Origin: a virus
Direction: 5' to 3' (one strand)
IMG/VR virus record: IMGVR_UViG_3300029349_000004
Location: 1-42,046 of that record
Length of the DNA: 42,046 nucleotides
The notes beneath the pieces are model-generated. The model ran no database searches. It worked only from the letters and a program-made list of their open reading frames with translations, and was not told where the DNA came from. Positions 1 through 6,517 of this stretch are shown here, piece after piece; the first letter of the stretch is position 1; the number at the start of each line of letters is the position of its first letter. A program made the translations under genes and the position numbers.

Positions 1-98
1 TTAAAGCGTCCACCGCGAAGTGTGATGATCTGTGGCCAGAAGGTTATTGTAAAAGTTGTGCCGTATCTGGAAGATGACGCAGAGGAACTGCTTGGTGC
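1..98. repeat. Terminal direct repeat marking circular closure
   Basis: Bases 1-98 are identical to 41948-42045; only the final base of the window (42046, g) differs from its counterpart at 99 (t). A short exact overlap at both ends of a linear contig is the usual sign of a circular or circularly permuted genome written out with one assembly overlap. A reading frame crosses the join without interruption, which supports closure. A genuine short terminal repeat cannot be excluded from sequence alone. Confidence 0.85.
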
Positions 99-282
99 TT
101 TCAATGGTGAGACTAAAACAATCTACATACTCAAAGGCTCCAACTGGAAACAAACTTTATTGCATGAGAGTATTCATGCCTGTTTGTATTTCAGTGGAGC
201 CGGAGAAGGTCTGACTATGAGCAAGGAAGAATCAATTGTGCTTGCTCTTGAGCATGGCTTGTGGCCTCTTCTTTTTGGCTGA
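1..282 (+). CDS. Small HExxH metallopeptidase-like protein (3' part; gene crosses the circle junction)
   Basis: If the circle is closed, the gene starts at ATG 41924 and runs through the join to the TGA at 280-282, giving about 101 residues. An upstream AAAGGCGG ribosome site precedes that ATG. Starts at GTG 22 or ATG 25 lack a clear site. The protein has one HESIH motif at about residues 63-67, the zinc-ligand and catalytic-Glu pattern of gluzincin-type peptidases, followed by Glu residues at about 84-85 that could supply the third ligand. Short proteins of this kind (ImmA/SprT-like) occur in many phages, with unknown substrates. The 5' end overlaps the phosphoesterase gene by 23 bases, so the two are translationally linked. 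The 3' end converges with and overlaps the leftward gene at 232-471 by 51 bases. Confidence 0.7.
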   Translation, partial: LKRPPRSVMICGQKVIVKVVPYLEDDAEELLGAFNGETKTIYILKGSNWKQTLLHESIHACLYFSGAGEGLTMSKEESIVLALEHGLWPLLFG

Positions 283-471
283 TGCTTTTTTCTTTTTGCT
301 ACGACGAAGATGCTCATCAAAGTCATGTCTTAGTTTTTGCAAACCAAGTTCTACAATGGCAAGCCTGGTAAGTACAGCATCAATCTCATGCTGAATTGAT
401 TTAAGATCTGTTGCCTGTTTCTTCGTTTCTTTTTCCACCTTGCGCCGCCATGGTAGTAGTGTCCACTTCAT
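232..471 (-). CDS. Small basic coiled-coil protein, unknown function
   Basis: The 79-residue protein has a predicted amphipathic helix over residues 20-55 and a lysine-rich tail (a run of K/R/A around residues 58-70). The start ATG at 471 has GGAGAAAG upstream. Its first 71 bases lie inside the 3' end of the zinc-finger gene, so it is the last gene of the leftward replication operon. Its own end overlaps the convergent metallopeptidase gene. I recognise no family. The basic tail would suit nucleic-acid contact, but that is inference. Confidence 0.55.
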   Translation of the reverse strand: MKWTLLPWRRKVEKETKKQATDLKSIQHEIDAVLTRLAIVELGLQKLRHDFDEHLRRSKKKKASAKKKRPQAMLKSKHN

Positions 472-766
472 GTTTCTTTCTCCTTGGTTTTTTTAAATGT
501 TCTTTGACTGGAAAGTAACCTTGCTTCTGTAACTCTTTGTAAGTTGCTTTAGTAAAGTCCCAAGGAGTTTCTAGTCCATTCACAAACACTGGGCATGTGT
601 CACAGCGTCTGACTGTGATGTAAGTGGACTTCTCTCCGTAGCGTTTCTGGCAGTGTGGACAAATGTGACTGTACTCTTTTGGATCTTCACAGCGATATGT
701 CCACCAGATTTTTTCCAGTGGATCAAACCACAAACCTTTTAATTCCTGTGAGACAATCTTGCTCAT
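401..766 (-). CDS. Zinc-finger protein of the replication operon
   Basis: The 121-residue protein carries two CxxC pairs, CPHC near residue 36 and CDTC near residue 55, a spacing expected of a zinc ribbon, with aromatic residues before them (LWFDPLEKIWWTYRC). The C-terminal third is very basic and polar. The ATG overlaps the helicase stop codon by four bases (ATGA), so it is co-translated with the helicase. Small zinc ribbons next to phage helicases often bind nucleic acid or replication partners; a specific role cannot be read from the sequence. Confidence 0.65.
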   Translation of the reverse strand: MSKIVSQELKGLWFDPLEKIWWTYRCEDPKEYSHICPHCQKRYGEKSTYITVRRCDTCPVFVNGLETPWDFTKATYKELQKQGYFPVKEHLKKPRRKKHEVDTTTMAAQGGKRNEETGNRS

Positions 767-2028
767 GCCTGTTCTTCGTAAAGGTTAAACTGATGTAAGT
801 GCCTAAGCTTAATATCACCTGTCATGCCGTAACGATTCTTTGCGATCCTGAGAGTAACATCTGGTTCTGAGATGTCCCGCTTATGCAAGATCATAACAAC
901 ATCAGCGTCCTGCTCCAAAGATCCAGAGTCTTTGAGATGGCTAAGACCAGGAATATCTTCCTTGCTGCCCTTCTCAGATTCCCTGTTGATCTGCGCTAAA
1001 CCTACAACAGGAATGTTTAGTTCCCTGCTAAGTTTTTTCATAGCGTCACTAACGTAACTAACTTGTTCATATTTGCTCTTTGATGATTTAACCCTGACTT
1101 GCTGTAGGTAGTCAACAAAAACCATATCGCATTCACCATCCCTGTGCTGCTTGTGCACTCTTGACAAAAGCTCATCGATGTCCCAACCACTCTTCTCATC
1201 GATTGCGATTTTGTATTTAGCTAAGTCGTTTGCTTTGGCTATGAAACGAGAAAGCTCAGAGTCATTCATGTCGCCAGACTGAAACTTCTGTGTGCTAATG
1301 CGGGCTTCTGCTGCGATAAACTTTTCGATGAGATCTTCTTTGTCCATCTCGTTAGAAAAAAACAGTGGCTTGTAGCCTTGCTTCATAGCTTGCAGTGCAA
1401 TGAAACTTGCAAAGCTTGTCTTGCCTACTGATGTCCTTGCTGCCGCGATATAAAATCTTCCGCTAAGAAGTCCAGCAACAAAATAATCTAGCTTTGGTAA
1501 ACCAAACGATGCGCCTCTGGTCTTTCCTTCTTTTCGCAAACCAATTCTTTCCTCGATACGTCCCGCAGTTGATTCAATCATTTCAGGCATTGAAAACATT
1601 TCTTTTCCACCTGTGACGCAACCTTCTGCTAACTCTGCTAATCTTTTAAATTCTAAAATCAATGGATCAAGTCTGTCTGAGTTTGTTGATTGCATGATCT
1701 TGTGACAAATGTTGTTTGCATTAAGCACTATGTTTTTCATTTTGTACCAACCGTTTAGCTGAGACATGAAGAAATGAATGTTTACTTCTCTGACGTAAGA
1801 TTGGCTAAGACGAATCATCATTTCCATTCCAGTGCCAATAGAGTTTGCAATGGTGGCGATGTTTACCATTTGATCTGCGTCACTGAGTTCTTTGATCTTC
1901 GTAGCAATCTTGATTCTTTCAAGATCACCAAACGCTACTGGATCAAAGTCATGCTTTACTTCAGGCCAATATCTTTTGTGCTGTGCAAGTAACATTCCCA
2001 GAACTTGATCTTGGTATTCGTAGTTCAT
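763..2028 (-). CDS. dnaB-like: DnaB-type replicative helicase
   Basis: The 421-residue protein fits the DnaB/DnaC family. The N-terminal domain (about residues 1-110) resembles the DnaB primase-interaction domain. The RecA-like core starts with GLPKLDYFVAGL, followed by a Walker A motif (ARTSVGKTSFA, about 195-207). A Walker B segment (DMVFVDYLQQ, about 300-309) and a downstream QINRESE segment with an arginine follow; the late DSGSLEQDADVV motif is characteristic. It would unwind the replication fork 5'-3'. Its start overlaps the upstream gene by four bases (ATGA) and its end overlaps the zinc-finger gene, so the three are one translational unit. No polymerase or separate primase is encoded nearby, which implies host enzymes. 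Confidence 0.95.
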   Translation of the reverse strand: MNYEYQDQVLGMLLAQHKRYWPEVKHDFDPVAFGDLERIKIATKIKELSDADQMVNIATIANSIGTGMEMMIRLSQSYVREVNIHFFMSQLNGWYKMKNIVLNANNICHKIMQSTNSDRLDPLILEFKRLAELAEGCVTGGKEMFSMPEMIESTAGRIEERIGLRKEGKTRGASFGLPKLDYFVAGLLSGRFYIAAARTSVGKTSFASFIALQAMKQGYKPLFFSNEMDKEDLIEKFIAAEARISTQKFQSGDMNDSELSRFIAKANDLAKYKIAIDEKSGWDIDELLSRVHKQHRDGECDMVFVDYLQQVRVKSSKSKYEQVSYVSDAMKKLSRELNIPVVGLAQINRESEKGSKEDIPGLSHLKDSGSLEQDADVVMILHKRDISEPDVTLRIAKNRYGMTGDIKLRHLHQFNLYEEQA

Positions 2029-2825
2029 TGCTTATCTCCCGTTGGTATCTCTAGCCACCTGCGTTCAGGTTCTTTGTGCAGCTTGCTTTGTGACACAAGG
2101 ATCTTGTTGATCTGCTTTTCAATCATGCCAACTGGGTGGCATTGGTTTGCTATGAACTGGTCTTGGATCTCGAAGTATCCCTCGACGATCTTGATAGCCT
2201 GTTCTTTGCCATGGGCTTTGGTAATCCTCCCAAGTTGTCCAGCCTCAACTCCACCCACAGCCGCCTTGATTCCATACCTCTGCTCAAAAAGTTCACAGTA
2301 CCTAGCAATGACCTCATGGGTTCCAAGTTGGGGCTTTGGTTTTTTTGCCCCCTTGTGCACACTAGGTTCAGTTTGTGTATATGTATTTAGAGTAGGAGTA
2401 AGAGTAAGAGTAAGAGGATTCATTTCACATGAAGGGTCAATGAAGGGTGCATGAAGGGGTGCTTCATGTTTGCTTCGTAGAATTGACGTTTTTCCATACT
2501 TTTTCAGCCTAGCTTCAACACTTCTTTTTCCACCCTTTTTTCCATCTTCTTGCCTCTTTTTTAACCAGCCAAACTGGTCTTCACTACCCTTAATGTAATA
2601 GCCACTGTCCATTTTTTGGGCAAAGAAACATTCAATTAATGGCTCTAAACCAGCCATTAAAAACTCTTGCTCTGGAATATATTTGTGATCCTTCAGCCAG
2701 TGCTTTTGGGCAAGCAACCAAGCGTCAACCATCATACCAATCGCCTCTCTGCGACTGACCTTGTTACAAAGAGCCACAAATCTGGCGTCTGCAAATAATT
2801 TTTCTTCGATATTTATGCGAGCCAT
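2025..2825 (-). CDS. Replication initiator or helicase-loader-like protein
   Basis: The 266-residue protein starts at ATG 2825 with GAGGAAG five bases upstream; the adjacent GTG 2828 is less likely. The N-terminal 110 residues look like a winged-helix region (FADARFVALCNKVSRREAIG) of the kind found in phage replication proteins. A low-complexity linker rich in Thr, Leu and Pro (about 135-160) leads to a helical C-terminal domain. Position directly upstream of, and overlapping, the helicase gene is typical of lambda O/P- or DnaD-type initiators and loaders. No AAA motif is visible, so a DnaC-type ATPase is unlikely. Assignment rests on context and general architecture. Confidence 0.6.
   Translation of the reverse strand: MARINIEEKLFADARFVALCNKVSRREAIGMMVDAWLLAQKHWLKDHKYIPEQEFLMAGLEPLIECFFAQKMDSGYYIKGSEDQFGWLKKRQEDGKKGGKRSVEARLKKYGKTSILRSKHEAPLHAPFIDPSCEMNPLTLTLTPTLNTYTQTEPSVHKGAKKPKPQLGTHEVIARYCELFEQRYGIKAAVGGVEAGQLGRITKAHGKEQAIKIVEGYFEIQDQFIANQCHPVGMIEKQINKILVSQSKLHKEPERRWLEIPTGDKQ
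2398..2415. repeat. Hexanucleotide microsatellite inside the initiator gene
   Basis: Three tandem GTAAGA units, with a fourth degenerate copy just before, lie in the initiator gene and encode alternating Thr-Leu residues in the linker between its two domains. Such a repeat can gain or lose units in frame and so change linker length. Confidence 0.7.
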
Positions 2826-2855
2826 CACACTTCCTCTTGTGTTGGGGACGTGATG

Positions 2856-2871
2856 AGCATAAGATTATGCT
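2856..2871. promoter_or_regulatory. 7-2-7 palindrome, candidate operator of the replication operon
   Basis: AGCATAA-ga-TTATGCT is a perfect inverted repeat with seven-base arms, 30 bases upstream of the initiator start codon. On the minus strand it contains CATAAT, a possible -10 element. No good -35 box was found. A dyad over a -10 position is typical of a repressor site; the repressor is not identifiable. Confidence 0.4.
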
Positions 2872-2903
2872 TAACATCAACGCCATTTCCGTTGATTCAA
2901 ATC

Positions 2904-2940
2904 ACCCTCAGAGCTTCAGCCCCTCTGGGGGTTTATTTTT
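2904..2940 (+). terminator. Rho-independent terminator, rightward orientation
   Basis: Stem ACCCTCAGAG (2904-2913) pairs with CTCTGGGGGT (2923-2932) with a single T-G wobble and a nine-base loop. A T-rich tract follows on the plus strand (2932-2940). The reverse strand lacks a T tract. No rightward gene lies just upstream, so it may stop antisense readthrough coming from the left. Confidence 0.6.
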
Positions 2941-2993
2941 GATTGGCATGAATAAATTTATAGGTAAGATTTATGGACTGCAACTGCAAAATC

Positions 2994-3449
2994 TTATGAA
3001 AGATTTGCTTCTACAATGTTCCACAAGGCTAGCATTCCCTGATCTTTTGCGATCTTTTTAGCCTTAGAAGCGGTTAAACCACCATCAATTTGAAAGTGTG
3101 CCTTCTCAAATTTCAATGGTTTAAAACCATGTCTGATAAATATCTCTGTGATTTTATCGTAGTCTATTGACCAGTCCCAACGCTTATTGCTGTGTCCAAC
3201 AATATCAACAGCCAGTCCATATTGATGAAATGATTCATAAGGTTTTGCATGGGTTATGATTTTTCCATCACGAGTTCTGCCCTGGTCATACAACCATTGT
3301 TGTCTCTCAGCACTTCTATAACTCTCAAAGACAGCAACTTCATAGCCCTTCTCATGACACTCAGCTAATGCTGCGTTTAGTCTAACTACAAGGAATGACG
3401 CAAGGTTTGATGTGTCTCTGCAAATTGTTTGTACTTTTTCATTAGCCAT
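2994..3449 (-). CDS. Endolysin, L-alanyl-D-glutamate peptidase type (peptidase M15)
   Basis: The protein is 151 residues from ATG 3449, chosen because GGAGA lies upstream of it; ATG 3467 would add six residues but has no ribosome site. Motifs of the M15 (VanY/T5 endolysin) family are clear: SYRSAERQQWLYDQGRT, then SFHQYGLAVD holding the zinc-binding His and Asp, and AHFQID holding the final His. It would cleave peptidoglycan stem peptides at lysis. There is no signal peptide, so it needs a holin. It is transcribed alone, leftward, and is back-to-back with the regulator gene at 3487. None of the holin-like genes of this genome lies next to it. Confidence 0.92.
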   Translation of the reverse strand: MANEKVQTICRDTSNLASFLVVRLNAALAECHEKGYEVAVFESYRSAERQQWLYDQGRTRDGKIITHAKPYESFHQYGLAVDIVGHSNKRWDWSIDYDKITEIFIRHGFKPLKFEKAHFQIDGGLTASKAKKIAKDQGMLALWNIVEANLS

Positions 3450-3457
3450 GTTAATAA
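3429..3457 (+). promoter_or_regulatory. Candidate sigma70-type promoter for the rightward early operon
   Basis: TTGTAC (3429-3434) and TAATAA (3452-3457) are 17 bases apart, about 30 bases upstream of the regulator start at 3487. The elements lie inside the first codons of the divergent endolysin gene, the only space available because the two coding regions are under 40 bases apart. Confidence 0.4.
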
Positions 3458-3486
3458 ATTTCTCCATCCAAAAATAAGGAGAGGCT

Positions 3487-3657
3487 ATGCAGCCAACGCA
3501 TTATGAGAGAGTCAATGTCATTATAACACGCCAGTTGAAAAAGGAGTTAGTTAAGCACGCTAAAGAGACTGATAGCAGCCTGACCAGGATCTTGAAAATT
3601 GCGATCAAAGATTATTTGACAAAGACAAAGGAGGCTGGAAATGACCGCAGAAAGTAA
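3487..3657 (+). CDS. Ribbon-helix-helix (Arc/CopG-like) DNA-binding protein
   Basis: The 56-residue frame starts at ATG 3487 behind AAGGAGAGG. The pattern fits a ribbon-helix-helix fold: a short strand (RVNVIITRQ) followed by helix A (LKKELVKHAKET) and helix B (SSLTRILKIAIKDYLTK). Such proteins bind DNA as dimers through the strand and often repress their own operon. It is the first gene of the rightward early operon and overlaps the Gp157-like gene by 17 bases. Its position between divergent transcription units suits a regulator of both. The operator is unknown; family assignment comes from pattern only. Confidence 0.7.
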   Translation: MQPTHYERVNVIITRQLKKELVKHAKETDSSLTRILKIAIKDYLTKTKEAGNDRRK

Positions 3658-4210
3658 ATCCCTGGCAGCACTTATGTCTGCTCTACAAATTTTAGAAAAA
3701 CAAATTGATGACAGCGAAGAAATAACACCGGAGCAATGTGATGCACACTTTAGTAGTATTAAAGAGATTGATGTTAAAGTTGACCGTCTGCTTTCTTTTA
3801 TGGACTTGTGCAAGCAGAACGCAGCAACATACAGCGAAAGAGCTGAATCACTTAAGAGAGCTAGTGAATCATGGGAACGCAAGCATAAGTCTCTGTGTAA
3901 GTACGCGCTGTGGCTAACTGAGCGGTACCCTGAAGTTGAGTGGAGAGGCTCAGACCGCACGTTTGCTAAGAAACTAAATCCAGCATCTCTCAATTGCCAG
4001 TTACAAAAAAAATACAGCACATCAAATTATATCCCTGACGAGTTGGTGTTTTCTATTCCAGAGAAATACAGGGAATGTAAGGTTGTTTGGCTACTTAAAT
4101 CTGACTTGGTGAAAGATGACCTAAAGTCTGGAAAGTCCTTAAATTTTGCTAGGTTAGATAGGAAGGAAGCACTTGCTATTAGCCCTAAACTAAAGGAGGA
4201 TCGTACTTGA
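3641..4210 (+). CDS. Gp157-like phage protein
   Basis: The 189-residue protein matches the general form of the Siphovirus Gp157 family. The N-terminal half is a long helical region with heptad character (about residues 5-90). The C-terminal half has the family-like features of aromatic and basic residues before IPDEL and a lysine-rich end. Family members usually sit next to recT/bet and ssb genes, exactly as here. Its biochemical role is not settled; it was first named from a Streptococcus phage resistance study. A GGAGG site precedes ATG 3641. Confidence 0.75.
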   Translation: MTAESKSLAALMSALQILEKQIDDSEEITPEQCDAHFSSIKEIDVKVDRLLSFMDLCKQNAATYSERAESLKRASESWERKHKSLCKYALWLTERYPEVEWRGSDRTFAKKLNPASLNCQLQKKYSTSNYIPDELVFSIPEKYRECKVVWLLKSDLVKDDLKSGKSLNFARLDRKEALAISPKLKEDRT

Positions 4211-4473
4211 AAAAGACTGATGAGGAATTGAATGAAGAGGCGCACGAGATGATCCTCGAAGATCATTCAGATATTGTCGATGTGCGGGATAAGTATTTGC
4301 AAGTCATGGACGCTTTTAAAAATGAAGACAGCCCCCTCTTGCTTGTTCTTACCCAGAACATCGTACTGGGTTTGGAGTGTGCGTTACTAAACTTGGACAA
4401 CCTAATCAACTGCTATGTAAATCAAAAAGAAGATAAGAAACCCAAAGGAGCAAAAAATGACAGAATTAATTAA
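4207..4473 (+). CDS. Small acidic helical protein, unknown function
   Basis: The 88-residue protein starts at TTG 4207, which overlaps the preceding stop (TTGA). A strong AAAGGAGG site lies at 4192-4199 and there is no nearby ATG that would fit. The sequence is acidic at the N-terminus and entirely helical in character, with a basic tail. It lies between the Gp157-like gene and bet and overlaps bet by 17 bases. No family recognised. Confidence 0.65.
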   Translation: MKKTDEELNEEAHEMILEDHSDIVDVRDKYLQVMDAFKNEDSPLLLVLTQNIVLGLECALLNLDNLINCYVNQKEDKKPKGAKNDRIN

Positions 4474-5287
4474 CGTACAAACACAATCACCTGCGCTGCG
4501 CTTTGACACAGAACAAGTGAACTTAATCAAACGTACAATTTGCAAAGGTGCAAGTGATGAAGAGCTTTCAATGTTTTTGCATCAGTGTAAGCGTACTGGT
4601 CTTGATCCTTTTGCTAGGCAGATTTACGCCGTCAAGCGATACGACTCTAGGGAGAAGCGAGAAGTATTGGCAATGCAGACTTCTATCGACGGACTTAGAC
4701 TCGTCGCACAGCGAAGTGGACAATATGCAGGACAAGACGGGCCATTCTGGTGTGGAGATGATGGCGTCTGGAAAGATGTATGGCTCTCTGACAAACCTCC
4801 CATCGCAGCAAAAGTTGGCGTACTGCGTACCGGATTCAGCCAGCCTTGTTACGCTGTGGCAAAGTTTAGTAGCTATGCTGCAAAAACTTCCCAAGGTGCT
4901 TTAACAAAGTTCTGGGCACAAATGCCTGAACTGATGATTGCTAAAGTTGCTGAAGCACTGGCTCTCAGAAAAGCATTTCCACAAGAATTGTCTGGTCTTT
5001 ATACAACAGATGAAATGGAGCAAGCTAATGTTCAGGTTCTTCAAAGCCCTGTGGCTCAGACGACGACTGCGACTGTATCCAACGCTCCCACTATTATTAC
5101 GTTCGATCCAAAGAACGCACAGCACGTCAAATCAGTAGGCACGTTTCTGCACAGCAGAGGTCATGTGAATTTGTTTGATACGTTTGCCAAGCGTCTTGTA
5201 GGCAAACCTTTTACCAAAGATGCTGTTGAGACTGAATGGGCCGCGATCAACCCTGAAGCTCCAGATAAGGATCCAGCAGATGAATAA
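4457..5287 (+). CDS. bet: Single-strand annealing recombinase, Bet/RecT family
   Basis: The 276-residue protein carries the Red-beta signature: [20 protein letters not shown], then [15 protein letters not shown] at about residues 50-65, and [19 protein letters not shown], with the conserved core ending near residue 185. The remaining 90 residues are a variable tail, the region that in lambda contacts SSB. It anneals complementary single strands during replication-linked recombination. It is flanked by Gp157-like and SSB genes, a usual set. A lambda-Exo or RecE-type 5'-3' exonuclease partner is not seen beside it. The start follows AAAGGAG. Confidence 0.95.
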   Translation: MTELINVQTQSPALRFDTEQVNLIKRTICKGASDEELSMFLHQCKRTGLDPFARQIYAVKRYDSREKREVLAMQTSIDGLRLVAQRSGQYAGQDGPFWCGDDGVWKDVWLSDKPPIAAKVGVLRTGFSQPCYAVAKFSSYAAKTSQGALTKFWAQMPELMIAKVAEALALRKAFPQELSGLYTTDEMEQANVQVLQSPVAQTTTATVSNAPTIITFDPKNAQHVKSVGTFLHSRGHVNLFDTFAKRLVGKPFTKDAVETEWAAINPEAPDKDPADE

Positions 5288-5444
5288 AGATATTAACAAT
5301 ATGCTGATGTCACACTTCTTTGGTGAAGATTGGCAGGATGCGTTTGCAGATCCTGTCAGGAAAGCTGCCATCGACAAGAAGCTTGCGGATCAATTAGAAC
5401 TTAAAAGATTACAATGGAAAGCAGAAAGTGAGGAAGAGGAGTGA
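5280..5444 (+). CDS. Small highly charged protein, unknown function
   Basis: The 54-residue frame from ATG 5280 overlaps the end of bet by eight bases. Upstream AAGGATC is a weak ribosome site, so translation is probably coupled to bet. The protein has an aromatic N-terminal half ([14 protein letters not shown]) and a charged helix ending in four glutamates. No family recognised. Confidence 0.55.
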   Translation: MNKDINNMLMSHFFGEDWQDAFADPVRKAAIDKKLADQLELKRLQWKAESEEEE

Positions 5445-5635
5445 ATGGAGAGTTTCAAAAACACAATAGCAGAGTGGACGATAGCATCACTAGCCTACAT
5501 AATTGCGGTGATAGCAATGATAGTGGCGGCTGGAGGCAATCTATTGCAGACTGTATTTGGCCGTATTTTGCGCTTTTTTTAGGTATGTTGATTTTAGCTA
5601 TATTCTTTTTAACAGATGAAAAACTAGGAGAATAA
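5441..5635 (+). CDS. Small membrane protein in the GTG frame (one of two overlapping frames)
   Basis: A 64-residue frame opens at GTG 5441, overlapping the previous stop as GTGA, a junction style repeated elsewhere in this operon. Residues 42-58 (YFALFLGMLILAIFFLT) form one transmembrane segment; the preceding 40 residues are polar and rich in Ser, Asp and Gly. A GAGGA site at 5430-5434 fits this start. A different frame over the same bases encodes another membrane segment (see 5445-5582), so the true product is uncertain. Confidence 0.45.
   Translation: MNGEFQKHNSRVDDSITSLHNCGDSNDSGGWRQSIADCIWPYFALFLGMLILAIFFLTDEKLGE
5445..5582 (+). CDS. Alternative overlapping membrane peptide; may join the GTG frame by -1 frameshift
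   Basis: ATG 5445 opens a 45-residue frame with GAGGA 10 bases upstream. It encodes a strong hydrophobic segment (IASLAYIIAVIAMIVAAGG, about residues 13-31) and ends at TAG 5580-5582 directly after seven consecutive T (5574-5580). A -1 shift on the T run, or one missing/extra T, would join it to the second membrane segment of the 5441 frame and give a two-helix hairpin protein of about 63 residues ending at 5635. Either overlapping genes, a programmed shift or an indel could explain this. Confidence 0.4.
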   Translation: MESFKNTIAEWTIASLAYIIAVIAMIVAAGGNLLQTVFGRILRFF

Positions 5636-5636
5636 G

Positions 5637-6044
5637 ATGCCACACTTAAACGTATGTAGTTTCATGGGCCATGTTGGTCAATCACCAACACAGAAAACCA
5701 GCAAAGATGGTGCGAAGACTTGGAGTGAGTTTAGCCTTGCAGTATCGACTGGCAGTAAAGCAGAGCCTAAGACCATGTGGGTCAAGTGTAGAGTGTTTGG
5801 TAACAGTGCGGGCAGGGTTACAGAGATGTGCAACAAAGGTGACGCTGTGTATGTCTCAGGCAAACTAGACGTAAACGCTTATGCTAGAAAGCAAGACAAT
5901 CAACCTGCGGCAGATGTGAGCCTTATGGTAAACGAGTGGCATTGGCTTAAACCAAGCAGCAAAGCAGACGCGACAGACCTGGCTAATAGTATGCCATCAA
6001 AAGCTCCGGCTATTGGTACTGGTGAATTTGAACTACCGTTCTGA
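5637..6044 (+). CDS. ssb: Single-stranded DNA-binding protein
   Basis: The 135-residue protein has an OB-fold SSB pattern: LNVCSFMGHVGQSP near the start, WSEFSLAVSTG, MWVKCRVFGNSAGRVTEMC and KGDAVYVSGKLDVNAYARK. The C-terminus is acidic-hydrophobic (FELPF), the tip that recruits partners, although it has fewer acidic residues than the E. coli DDIPF type. It protects single strands during replication and annealing with Bet. A TAGGAGA site precedes ATG 5637. Confidence 0.95.
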   Translation: MPHLNVCSFMGHVGQSPTQKTSKDGAKTWSEFSLAVSTGSKAEPKTMWVKCRVFGNSAGRVTEMCNKGDAVYVSGKLDVNAYARKQDNQPAADVSLMVNEWHWLKPSSKADATDLANSMPSKAPAIGTGEFELPF

Positions 6045-6051
6045 GGTGACT

Positions 6052-6339
6052 ATGTATTTTATTAAAGATGGCCAGACTCTCTTCAGGTTTGCTCAATGGG
6101 CAGACTTGGAGGATTATTCTGGGATGAGCAAAGATAGATTTAACGGCTCATTGCCAGCGGCTATTTCCAAAGTATTTCCAAACTCAGAGTTTGCTGCGTT
6201 CTACGGGGCATATTCTAAAGGATGGATTACTAAGGATGGTGAGCCTGTGGATGGTTTTAAAAAAGGAAATTTGTGGGATGGAAAAGAGAGAAGGAACTAT
6301 TGTTTGGCCAATTTTATAAGTGAAGGTGGGAAGTTGTGA
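6052..6339 (+). CDS. Conserved small phage protein, unknown function
   Basis: The 95-residue protein starts at ATG 6052, preceded by GAGGTGA that overlaps the ssb stop; an upstream in-frame GTG at 6013 has no such site. It is rich in aromatic and Gly residues with no clear motif or membrane segment. The 3' end overlaps the next start as GTGA. No family recognised. Confidence 0.6.
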   Translation: MYFIKDGQTLFRFAQWADLEDYSGMSKDRFNGSLPAAISKVFPNSEFAAFYGAYSKGWITKDGEPVDGFKKGNLWDGKERRNYCLANFISEGGKL

Positions 6340-6503
6340 ATAACGAAATTGAAAAAAAATACAAAGATTTATTTAAAAAACATCAGTTTTTAATGAGCAA
6401 AGTTTATGCTTTTTTTATTGATCACGAAAATTGTTTAAATGAAACTTGCAAAAATTGCACACCAGAAAAAACTTGTGGCGAAGAACTTTTTGATCTTGGA
6501 TAA
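6336..6503 (+). CDS. Small cysteine-rich protein, possible zinc binder
   Basis: The 55-residue frame starts at GTG 6336 behind AAGGTGGG and overlaps the previous stop by four bases. The N-terminal half is a charged helix. The C-terminal half has four cysteines (CLNETCKNCTPEKTC), a spacing that could bind one zinc or form disulfides. No family recognised. Confidence 0.55.
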   Translation: MNNEIEKKYKDLFKKHQFLMSKVYAFFIDHENCLNETCKNCTPEKTCGEELFDLG

Positions 6504-6517
6504 AAAAGGAAAATTTA

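Noticed and set aside
3547-4020. Minus-strand 157-residue frame opposite the Gp157-like gene
   Set aside because: The plus-strand product has a family match and correct ribosome site; the minus frame is Ser/Leu/Cys-rich in a way typical of antisense frames.
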